Origin: Mycolicibacterium chubuense NBB4
GTDB taxonomy: Bacteria; Actinomycetota; Actinomycetes; Mycobacteriales; Mycobacteriaceae
Direction: 5' to 3'
NCBI RefSeq assembly: GCF_000266905.1
Contig: NC_018027.1
Span: 744,001-808,000 of the forward strand
Length of the DNA stretch: 64,000 nt
The notes beneath the pieces were generated by a model. That model made no database searches. It worked only from the letters and a program-made list of their open reading frames with translations, and was not told the DNA's origin. Of the stretch, positions 57,705 through 64,000 are shown piece after piece. Made by a program: the position numbers and the translations under genes. Within the stretch, counting starts at the first letter, position 1; every line of letters begins with the position of its first letter.

Positions 57705-59723
57705 TCACCGGAAGTGGCCGGCGCCGGGTCGCACGCCCGGGTGGCGTCCGCGGAGATCGCGGGGCGGACGCGGCGCCCGCAACGGCGTCGTCGGCGCATG
57801 CGCCGTGGCGGCCGGATGGGCCACGGCGTGGCGCTGCCGGCGGTGCTCCTCGTCGATCCCGTCGGACAACCGGCCGAGGTAGCCGATCAACGCGGCGACA
57901 TCGCCGTCGTCCCAGCGGGACAGGATCGACTCGAGCCCGTTGATGTTCGCCGACCGCTGGTGCTCGAACAGGGTGCGCCCGCGTGTGGTGAGCGAAAAGC
58001 GCGGCGGCGCAGCCTGATCGCTCACCGGTACCCGGCCGACGAGGCCGTCGCGGATGAGCGCCGACACCCGCTCTTCGACCGGCTTGAGGTCGCTGTCCAC
58101 CGCAGCGGCCAACTCCGCCATGGTCAGGGCGCTCGGGCCGCCGAGATACGCCGCGACGACGTAGTCACCGCGGTCGAGCCGGTGCGTCGCCGACGGCACG
58201 CCCAGCGACACCGCGGCCTGCCGGCCCACGGCCGTCATCACCGACTCCAGTCGCTGCGCACGCCGGCGGACCGACGACGGCGACAGCACCGGCTCGATGG
58301 TCGTGGGTGCGGGAGCGGGGGTGGCCGCCGGTATCGCCGCCGCGATGGCAGCGGCCAGCGCGGCCGCCACGCCGCCGATGATCAGCGCGACCCGAAAGCC
58401 GTTGAGCGACGGGATCATATGCCCGGCGACGACGACACCTGTCTGCACCAGCACCGCGCTCATCGCCGCGCTCGAGATCGACGTGCCCAGGGACCGGGCC
58501 AGCGAGTTGATGCCGTTGGCGGCGGCCGTCTCCGACACCGGGACCGCGGAGTTGATCAGCGTCGGCAGCGACGCGAACGCGAACCCGACCCCGATACTGA
58601 CCACGACGGTGAAGGCCAGAACCCCTGCCGGCGCACCGAGAACCTGTGTGCCACCGAGATATCCGACGGCGATGATGATCGAGCCGACGATGAGCGTGAA
58701 CTTCGGGCCCCGCGCGGTGATGACCCGGGCGGCGATGGGCGCCGACGCCATCATCGCCAGCCCACCCGGGGCCATCCACAACCCGGCGACCACCATGCTC
58801 TGCCCGAGCCCGTATCCCGTGGCGCTGGGCAGCTGCAGCAGCTGGGGTGCGATCAGCGACATCGCGAACATCGCGAAGCCGACCGCGATCGACGCCAGAT
58901 TCGTCAGCAGCACAGGCGCTTTGATCGTCGTCCGGATGTCGACCAGCGGGGTCGGCGCCCGGTACTGCCACCACCCGAACACCGCGAACACGACGACCGA
59001 TCCCACCAGCAGCAGGATCGTCGCCGGGCTGGTCCATCCCCAGCTCGCGCCTTTGGAGATGGGCAGCAACAGCATGACCAAGCCTGCGGCCAGCCCGACG
59101 GCGCCGAGAAAGTCGAAGCGTCCCATGCTCGTCGACGGCACGACGTCGGGCACCAACAGACTGAACAGCAGGCCCGAGCCGAGGCCCAGCAGGGCCGCGC
59201 ACCAGAACAGCGCATGCCAGCTGCGGTGCTCGGCGATGACGGCCGACAGCGGCAGTCCCAGCGCGCCGCCCACCCCGAGAGAGGCGCTCACCATTCCCAT
59301 CGCGGCGCCCACCCGCTCGGCCGGCAGCGCCGCGCGCAGCACGCTGATGCCCAAAGGGATGACGGGAGCGCCGAACCCCTGCAGGGCGCGGCCCACGACG
59401 AGCGGGATCAGCGAGGTCGTCAGCGCGGCGATCACCGACCCCACGGTGAGCAACACCGCGCACGCGACGAGGACCCGTTTGGCGCCGAACATGTCGCCGA
59501 GCCGGCCGAACATCGGCGTCGCCACGGCGCCGGTCAGCAGCGTCGCGGTCACCGCCCACGACGCGTTGGCCGAGGAGGTGCCGAGCAGGTCGGGCAGCTG
59601 CGGAACGAGCGGGATCACCAACGTCTGCATCAACGACACGCTGATGCCGGCGGCGGCGAGCACGGCGATGAGCACACCGCCACCCTTGGGGGGCGAGGGG
59701 TGCTCGGTCATCTGGTCAACCAC
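57705..59723 (-). CDS. MFS drug efflux transporter (DHA2-type) fused to MarR-like winged helix
   Basis: A 672-residue protein. The first ~470 residues form a 14-span DHA2/EmrB-type exporter (ASWAVTATLLTGAVATPMFG, GRLGDMFGAKR, GFGAPVIPLGISVLRAALP). A soluble tail of ~190 residues follows, with a MarR-like winged helix (GPSALTMAELAAAVDSDLKP, then VEERVSALIRDGLVGRV, FSLTTRGRTLFEHQ) and an Arg/Pro-rich end. MFS exporters normally end soon after the last helix. The tail may regulate transport or sense DNA or a ligand. The start is uncertain: GTG 59723 follows GGGAGG by ten bases; ATG 59741 and ATG 59711 are alternatives. It is divergent from a TetR gene. Confidence 0.82.
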   Translation of the reverse strand: MVDQMTEHPSPPKGGGVLIAVLAAAGISVSLMQTLVIPLVPQLPDLLGTSSANASWAVTATLLTGAVATPMFGRLGDMFGAKRVLVACAVLLTVGSVIAALTTSLIPLVVGRALQGFGAPVIPLGISVLRAALPAERVGAAMGMVSASLGVGGALGLPLSAVIAEHRSWHALFWCAALLGLGSGLLFSLLVPDVVPSTSMGRFDFLGAVGLAAGLVMLLLPISKGASWGWTSPATILLLVGSVVVFAVFGWWQYRAPTPLVDIRTTIKAPVLLTNLASIAVGFAMFAMSLIAPQLLQLPSATGYGLGQSMVVAGLWMAPGGLAMMASAPIAARVITARGPKFTLIVGSIIIAVGYLGGTQVLGAPAGVLAFTVVVSIGVGFAFASLPTLINSAVPVSETAAANGINSLARSLGTSISSAAMSAVLVQTGVVVAGHMIPSLNGFRVALIIGGVAAALAAAIAAAIPAATPAPAPTTIEPVLSPSSVRRRAQRLESVMTAVGRQAAVSLGVPSATHRLDRGDYVVAAYLGGPSALTMAELAAAVDSDLKPVEERVSALIRDGLVGRVPVSDQAAPPRFSLTTRGRTLFEHQRSANINGLESILSRWDDGDVAALIGYLGRLSDGIDEEHRRQRHAVAHPAATAHAPTTPLRAPRPPRDLRGRHPGVRPGAGHFR

Positions 59724-59766
59724 GAAAACCTGTCCTCCCATGCAGCCGATTCCGTCGGACCCTACT

Positions 59767-59787
59767 CGTTAGTTAGCCCAATTAACG
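59767..59787. promoter_or_regulatory. candidate TetR operator
   Basis: CGTTAGTT-AGCCC-AATTAACG: arms match at seven of eight positions around a five-base centre, in an AT-rich island between the divergent MFS and TetR genes. The size fits a TetR dimer. Confidence 0.65.
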
Positions 59788-59881
59788 AATGCGGGCGGCC
59801 TCGCTGAGGATGCCCTGAGGGGCAAGGGTGAATCACTGTGCACAATTGCCACACTGGTTTCACGCGTGCGATCCTCGGGAG

Positions 59882-60490
59882 ATGGCGATCATCGGTCTGC
59901 GGGAGCAGAAGAAGGCCGAGACCCGGGAGGCGATCAGCCTCGCCGCGGTCCGCCTGACCGCCGAGCGCGGGCTGGACGCCGTCACCGTCGACGACATCGC
60001 CGAGGCCGCGCGGGTCGCGCGCCGGACGTTTCGAAACTACTTCGCCAACAAGGAATCTGCGATCCTGCACGCCGTCGAGGTGTTCGTGCAGCACTATGTC
60101 GACTTCATAGCAGCGCGCGACAAGAAGGAACCGCTGCTGGAGAGCCTCGAGGCGGCCGCCGTCGCGCTGGTCAAGTCACCCAACGCCGTCGACCGCGTGC
60201 TCACCGTGCGCCGCCTGTCGCGGGAGAACCCGGCATTACGGGTGCGTTGGGCCTGCGACAACAGTGAGTTGAGCCTCGCGGCCCTGACCGACGCGATCGC
60301 GGCACGCACCGGCACGAACCCGCGCGTCGACGTCTACCCCCGCGTCGTCACCCAGGCGGCGTGGGGAGTCCTGGTGTCCGCGCTGGACATGCAGTCGGAC
60401 ACCGAGGACGATCTCGACCTGCTGGTCAAGCGGATACGCATCGGCTTCAAGACCCTGAGCGCCGGGATTTCCCGGCGCTTCAGGGGTTGA
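59882..60490 (+). CDS. TetR-family transcriptional regulator
   Basis: A 202-residue TetR protein starting MAIIGLREQKKAETREAISL. The helix-turn-helix is near 28-55 (VTVDDIAEAARVARRTFRNY). The C-terminal domain is typical of regulators of efflux pumps, in line with the divergent MFS exporter. ATG 59882 fits the family; its GGGAG lies too close to the start, while GTG 59828 has GAGGGG five bases upstream, so an 18-residue longer product is possible. It likely represses the exporter through 59767-59787. Confidence 0.83.
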   Translation: MAIIGLREQKKAETREAISLAAVRLTAERGLDAVTVDDIAEAARVARRTFRNYFANKESAILHAVEVFVQHYVDFIAARDKKEPLLESLEAAAVALVKSPNAVDRVLTVRRLSRENPALRVRWACDNSELSLAALTDAIAARTGTNPRVDVYPRVVTQAAWGVLVSALDMQSDTEDDLDLLVKRIRIGFKTLSAGISRRFRG

Positions 60491-60504
60491 GCCGCGTCAG
60501 CGGT

Positions 60505-60765
60505 CTAGGTGCACCACGACGCGGTGATCTGTCCGTTCGGACCGCTGGCGCTGATGCAGCCGTGCCCGCCGTCCCAGCGTCCGTCGCGGTACCAGTCGCG
60601 GTTGTGATGGTCGTCGTGCCACCAGGGCTTGTCGACAGAGAAGCCACCCTGGAGGGGAGCGGCCTGCGCCGAAGCGCTGACGTCGCCGACAATTGCCAGG
60701 CCGGACAGGCCCACTGTAAGGGCACTCGCCGCAAGCACTTTGGTTCCGAACGTCTGAATTCTCAT
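60505..60765 (-). CDS. small exported protein (86 aa)
   Basis: Signal peptide with VLAASALTVGLSGLAIVG and a cut near SAQA-AP, then ~45 mature residues rich in Trp, His, Asp and Arg (KPWWHDDHHNRDWYRDGRWD) and two cysteines in HGCISASG and SWCT. The His/Asp-rich stretch could bind metal. The family is not recognised. ATG 60765 gives GAAAGG eight bases upstream; ATG 60771 is also in frame but too close to the site. A TATAGT -10 lies at 60822-60827. Confidence 0.75.
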   Translation of the reverse strand: MRIQTFGTKVLAASALTVGLSGLAIVGDVSASAQAAPLQGGFSVDKPWWHDDHHNRDWYRDGRWDGGHGCISASGPNGQITASWCT

Positions 60766-60821
60766 TGCCATGTCCTTTCGTGGGCTGTGATCCACTACGT
60801 GCACTAATGGGCAACATTGCC

Positions 60822-60827
60822 ACTATA
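60822..60827 (-). promoter_or_regulatory. candidate -10 for the small exported protein
   Basis: TATAGT on the minus strand, a good SigA-type -10, about 57 bases upstream of the start codon. No clear -35 is seen. Confidence 0.45.
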
Positions 60828-60895
60828 CGCACGACGGCATGGACGCCATCGACCCACCCGGAAGCCTGACGAAAGAGGCATGCGGCTTGGCAGGC

Positions 60896-61468
60896 TCAGG
60901 AACCTGCGGCCACCGCGCAGTACACCAGCCCGGCGATCGTCGCGCAGTAGGCATCGTCGACGGGTTCGGCGGTGTAGAGGGCGCGCATGTTGATCGGGGC
61001 GAACAGCAGTTCCAGCACCGTGAAGTGATCGACGCCCTCGCGCATCTCACCGCGCTGCCGGGCCCGCTCGAAGACCACCGCGAGACCGGCGGCCCGCGAC
61101 CGCCAGGCCGACCGCCGGACCTCCACACTCGCGACGTGGGTGTCGCCGATGAGGTGTCCGCCGTGCAACTTGCGCCCGGCGTCGGAAGCCACCATCGCCG
61201 CCATGCGCTGCGCCAGGGCGAACAGGTCGGTGCGCAGCGACCCGGTGTCCGGAGGCGCCCCGTCATCGCCGGGCCGTTGGGCGAGCGCGTCGAGGATCAG
61301 GGCCTCCGGGTCGGGCCAGCGCCGCTGGATCGCCTCGACGTCCAAGCCGTGACGGGCGGCCATGGCGGGCACGTCGAACCGGTCGATTCCCCATCGGGCC
61401 ACTTCGTCGTGCACCGCCGCGACGATCCGGCTCAACTCGTCGTCGGCGCGTGCGTCGTCCACCGTCAT
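60896..61468 (-). CDS. TetR-like transcriptional regulator
   Basis: A 190-residue protein with a TetR-like layout, but the N-terminal helix-turn-helix (FDVPAMAARHGLDVEAIQRRW) is somewhat divergent from the usual TT/SxxxYxxF pattern. The C-terminal part (AGLAVVFERARQRGEMREGV) is the ligand-binding domain. ATG 61468 follows GAGGGGAGGCAGCG. It lies 46 bp after the stop of the MFS gene at 61515 and may be part of that transcription unit. Confidence 0.75.
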   Translation of the reverse strand: MTVDDARADDELSRIVAAVHDEVARWGIDRFDVPAMAARHGLDVEAIQRRWPDPEALILDALAQRPGDDGAPPDTGSLRTDLFALAQRMAAMVASDAGRKLHGGHLIGDTHVASVEVRRSAWRSRAAGLAVVFERARQRGEMREGVDHFTVLELLFAPINMRALYTAEPVDDAYCATIAGLVYCAVAAGS

Positions 61469-61514
61469 CGCTGCCTCCCCTCTGTCCTGGCAACGATGCC
61501 ACACGTGAACTGCC

Positions 61515-63119
61515 TCATCCCGACTCGCGGACCGCCAGATAGTGCTGCGACACCGCCTCGCCGTCGGCGTACTTCTCGACGTTCTGCTCGATCAGCTGAT
61601 CCTGTCCGGTCAGCCGGGTGTAGTGCTGATGCAGATGCTCGCCCCAGGACCGGACGATGAACGCCTCCACGAACGTCGACTCCTTCTCGACGCTGCGGAA
61701 GATCCGCCACTGCGACGCGCCGGTGCGCTGGCGCGACCGGCCCAGCGCCGCCATCGCCGTCAGGAAGGCCTGCTCGTTCTCCGGTGCGACACAGTAGGAG
61801 GTCAGCACCAGCACCGGGCCGTCGAGCGGTTCGGGCTCGAAGACCAGCGTCGGCTCGGGCCAGTGCGACGACGGCGTCAGATCGAGATTGCCGGTGTTCG
61901 CATGCAGCGGCCACCAGAACGAGGACAGCCCGCACACCACCAGCAGCGCCGCGCTGACCAGCAGGCTCGTGACGCTCGACGTGGCACCGGCGAGCACGCC
62001 CCACAGCACCGATCCCAGCGCCTGGCCGCCCATGAAGATCAGCTGGTACACCGACAGTCCGCGAGCCCGCACCCAGGCCGGCAGGCTCAGCTGCATCGAG
62101 GCGTTCAACGTCGACAGCGACAGCAGCCACGAGGCGCCGCCGACCACCAGTGCCGCCACCACCGCGCCGAAGTTGTGCACCAGTGCCAGCACCGCGGTGG
62201 CCGCGGCGAAGCCCGCCGCGCCGATCGTCAGCAACACGTTCTGGCCGTACCGCATTCGCAGCCGCGACAGCAGGAAGGCGCCGGCGACGGCGCCCAGTCC
62301 CAGCGCGCCCAGCAGCAACCCGTATCCCGCCGACCCCAGCCCCAGTTGCCTCGCCGCGATCACCGGCAGCAGGCCCCACAGCGCACTGGCCGGTCCGATG
62401 AACAGCGCGGCGCGCAGCAGGATGCGCCGCACGATCGGCGAACTGCGGATGAACCGCCCGCCGGCACTGAGCGCCGCCAGGGCACGCTCGGGCGGGTACT
62501 GCTGCTCCACGGCGGGGCGCCGCCACGAGACCAGCACGATCACGATGCCGACGAACGACACGGCGTTGAGCGCGAAGACCAGCGTGGGCCCGGCCAGGGA
62601 CACCAGTGCGCCGGCGATCGCCGGACCGATCGCCCGCGCGCCGTTCATGCTCATGCTGCCCAGCGCGGCGGCAGCCGGAATCTGTTGCGGAGGAACGAGA
62701 TCCGGTTGGATCGCCTGCCACGCCGGCGCGGTGAGCGCCTGCCCGCAGCCGATGACGAACAACAGCGTCAGCAGCACCGCCGGCGTCGTCAACCCCGCGC
62801 CCGTCAGCGCCGCCAGAAACGCCACGCCGGCGGCCATCGCGCCCTGGGTGGCGATCAGCAGCCGACGCCGGTCGACGAGGTCGGCCAGCACGCCCGACGG
62901 CAGGGCCAGCAGCATCACCGGCAGGGTCGTGGCCGTCTGCACCAGCGGAACCAGGACGGCGGCGCGCGGGTCGGCGACGAGCATCCACTGCGCGCCGACG
63001 GTCTGCATCCAGGTGCCGAGATTGGAGACCAACTGCGCGATCCACAGCGCCCGGTAGATCGGAGACCGCAGCGGCGCCCACGTCGAGATCGACTGCGTGG
63101 CCGTCACCGCCGAGCTCAT
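61515..63119 (-). CDS. MFS exporter (enterobactin-exporter-like) with C-terminal monooxygenase-like domain
   Basis: A 534-residue protein. Residues about 15-405 form a 12-span MFS_3-type transporter (LRSPIYRALWIAQLVSNLGT, GVLADLVDRRR, ALTAPAWQAIQPDLVP). The last ~110 residues (PVLVLTSYCVAPENEQAFLT, FRSVEKESTFVEAFIVRSWG, HQHYTRLTGQDQ) look like a ferredoxin-like ABM (antibiotic biosynthesis monooxygenase) domain. This fusion recurs in bacteria and the tail's role is unknown. ATG 63119 lies four bases after the TetR stop, so the pair is one operon. Confidence 0.85.
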   Translation of the reverse strand: MSSAVTATQSISTWAPLRSPIYRALWIAQLVSNLGTWMQTVGAQWMLVADPRAAVLVPLVQTATTLPVMLLALPSGVLADLVDRRRLLIATQGAMAAGVAFLAALTGAGLTTPAVLLTLLFVIGCGQALTAPAWQAIQPDLVPPQQIPAAAALGSMSMNGARAIGPAIAGALVSLAGPTLVFALNAVSFVGIVIVLVSWRRPAVEQQYPPERALAALSAGGRFIRSSPIVRRILLRAALFIGPASALWGLLPVIAARQLGLGSAGYGLLLGALGLGAVAGAFLLSRLRMRYGQNVLLTIGAAGFAAATAVLALVHNFGAVVAALVVGGASWLLSLSTLNASMQLSLPAWVRARGLSVYQLIFMGGQALGSVLWGVLAGATSSVTSLLVSAALLVVCGLSSFWWPLHANTGNLDLTPSSHWPEPTLVFEPEPLDGPVLVLTSYCVAPENEQAFLTAMAALGRSRQRTGASQWRIFRSVEKESTFVEAFIVRSWGEHLHQHYTRLTGQDQLIEQNVEKYADGEAVSQHYLAVRESG

Positions 63120-63123
63120 GGGG

Positions 63124-63708
63124 TCACTGTAGGCCGGGATCGTCCGCCAGTTTGGCGTCGAGAATCGACAGCATCGTCAGGAGTGCGTTCTCAGGCAGCG
63201 GGGTGTTGTGCGCGGCCGCGATGAGCACGCCGACGATCGCCCCGGCGATGACGCGGCGCTCGACGGCGTCGGTCGGGGCGTCGGGCCGCTGCTGCAGCGC
63301 CTCGGTGATCAGGTCGGTCAGCTCCACATATGCCGTGTAGAGCAGGCCGCGCGCCTCCGGCACGGCGTACATCAACCGCTCGCCGGTGACCAGATCGTCG
63401 CGCTCCTCGGGCGAGAGCCGCCCGAACACCTCGGCCACGGCGTGGCGATAGGCGCCGACGATCGACAGCTCGGGAGGAGCTGCGGCGAACGCCTCGACGA
63501 TGGGCGTTATCTGATCCTCCGAGAGCAGGACGGCCTCTTTGACGCCGAAATACCGGTAAAACGTGCGCGGAGACACCTCCGCGGCCGTGGCGATCTGCTC
63601 GACGGTGGTGTTGGCGAAGCCGTGCTCGTGAAACAGCCGGAACGCTTCGCGGCGGATCGCGCGGCGGGTCTGCGACTTCTTGCGCTCCCGGAGACCGTCC
63701 GCACTCAT
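63124..63708 (-). CDS. TetR-family transcriptional regulator
   Basis: A 194-residue TetR protein with a classic N-terminus (LRERKKSQTRRAIRREAFRL) and helix-turn-helix (TTVEQIATAAEVSPRTFYRYF). The C-terminal domain is of the type found near MFS exporters. It starts at ATG 63708, overlapping the stop of the upstream TetR gene by four bases, and ends four bases before the MFS start. Self-repression and control of the exporter are likely. Confidence 0.87.
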   Translation of the reverse strand: MSADGLRERKKSQTRRAIRREAFRLFHEHGFANTTVEQIATAAEVSPRTFYRYFGVKEAVLLSEDQITPIVEAFAAAPPELSIVGAYRHAVAEVFGRLSPEERDDLVTGERLMYAVPEARGLLYTAYVELTDLITEALQQRPDAPTDAVERRVIAGAIVGVLIAAAHNTPLPENALLTMLSILDAKLADDPGLQ

Positions 63709-64000
63709 GAGGCGGGGGACCCCATGACGCGCTCGGTATAGGCCAGTATCGGCTTCCGGAGCGCCTTGACCTCGTCGGCGCCGCCGTCGGTCAGCGCGTT
63801 GGTGACGAGGGTGGAGATCGCCGCGACCAGCGCCTGGCAGGCGAACCGGTCGGCTTTGCTGCGCACCTTGAACACCTTCGCTACGCCGGAGACGAACTCG
63901 TCCTGCAGCTCGACCCGGCGGCGCATGGCCTCCGGGCCGGCCGCGTACACCTCGAGAAGGAACAGCCGGGCCGTCGGGGGATCGAGGGCGATGAAGCCGA
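63705..64000 (-). CDS. TetR-family regulator, C-terminal part (runs off the window)
   Basis: Only the C-terminal ~98 residues are inside the window; the reading frame continues past base 64000 with no stop. The sequence GFIALDPPTARLFLLEVYAA, then GPEAMRRRVELQDEFVSGVAKVF, matches the ligand-binding domain of TetR proteins. A GTG at 63950 is open but is internal to the domain, not a start. It overlaps the downstream TetR by four bases, giving two consecutive coupled TetR genes. Confidence 0.72.
   Translation of the reverse strand, partial: GFIALDPPTARLFLLEVYAAGPEAMRRRVELQDEFVSGVAKVFKVRSKADRFACQALVAAISTLVTNALTDGGADEVKALRKPILAYTERVMGSPAS

Noticed and set aside
57714..59807. 697-codon frame antisense to the MFS-MarR gene
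   Set aside because: Shadow; Arg/Gln/His-rich, no membrane or other motif.
61542..63224. 560-codon frame antisense to the MFS-ABM gene
   Set aside because: Shadow of a membrane-protein gene; no coding features.
1..64000. tRNA, rRNA, CRISPR arrays, insertion sequences, attachment sites
   Set aside because: None recognised by eye; the kelch repeats are protein-level repeats, not DNA tandem repeats.

Overview
The window reads as chromosomal DNA of a fast-growing mycobacterium (Mycolicibacterium / Mycobacterium sensu lato). The backbone is very GC-rich. It carries lineage-typical genes: two MspA-family porins, an MmpL transporter, a PonA2-type penicillin-binding protein, a WS/DGAT acyltransferase, a PknH-type sensor lipoprotein, mycothiol-dependent enzyme families, a PE-PPE-domain hydrolase, an EspA/EspE-like secreted protein and a LipJ-like cyclase. 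No rRNA, tRNA, CRISPR array or insertion sequence was recognised.

Layout. 1-2.7 kb: aldehyde dehydrogenase, HxlR regulator and a divergent small ORF. 3-6.3 kb: a receptor kinase with a solute-binding ectodomain, then a stress-type operon (CsbD-like, coiled-coil, DUF6480) behind a SigF-like promoter. 6.3-8.5 kb: a coupled phospholipase D / split ChrA operon. 8.6-12.6 kb: MspA paralogues with a proline-rich partner, then divergent exported proteins. 12.6-18.5 kb: MmpL, P450, DUF5994 and an acyl-AMP/CoA ligase. 18.9-32.5 kb: two paralogous exported S15-like hydrolases flank a GT39 glycosyltransferase, a GH16 glucanase, two mycothiol-type enzymes, cold-shock protein, WS/DGAT, and a receptor kinase followed at once by a KgtP-like permease. 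32.6-46 kb: MpaB oxygenase, a SigF-like stress pair, DUF6131/LuxR, PonA2-type PBP, slipin, serine hydrolase, FHA regulator, a kinase with a 12-repeat kelch ectodomain, and a cyclase.

46.1-54.8 kb is accessory. GC is visibly lower over the McrBC-like pair (one line has 34 of 60 G/C, against 43 of 60 on a flanking line). It holds an McrB-like AAA+ protein with an EVE-like domain, a DUF2357 nuclease with an unassigned C-terminal domain, an HNH nuclease, a zinc-ribbon protein, a membrane protein, and an EspA-like protein with a toxin-like tail and a possible immunity gene. 55-64 kb returns to backbone: PE-PPE hydrolase, an unusually small gene at 56487, and a series of TetR/MFS pairs, two of them with conspicuous palindromic operators. 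Both MFS proteins carry extra soluble C-terminal domains.

The main themes are envelope sensing (three receptor kinases with unrelated ectodomains), efflux control and a restriction/toxin island. Functional statements are read from motifs and remembered families; no search was run.
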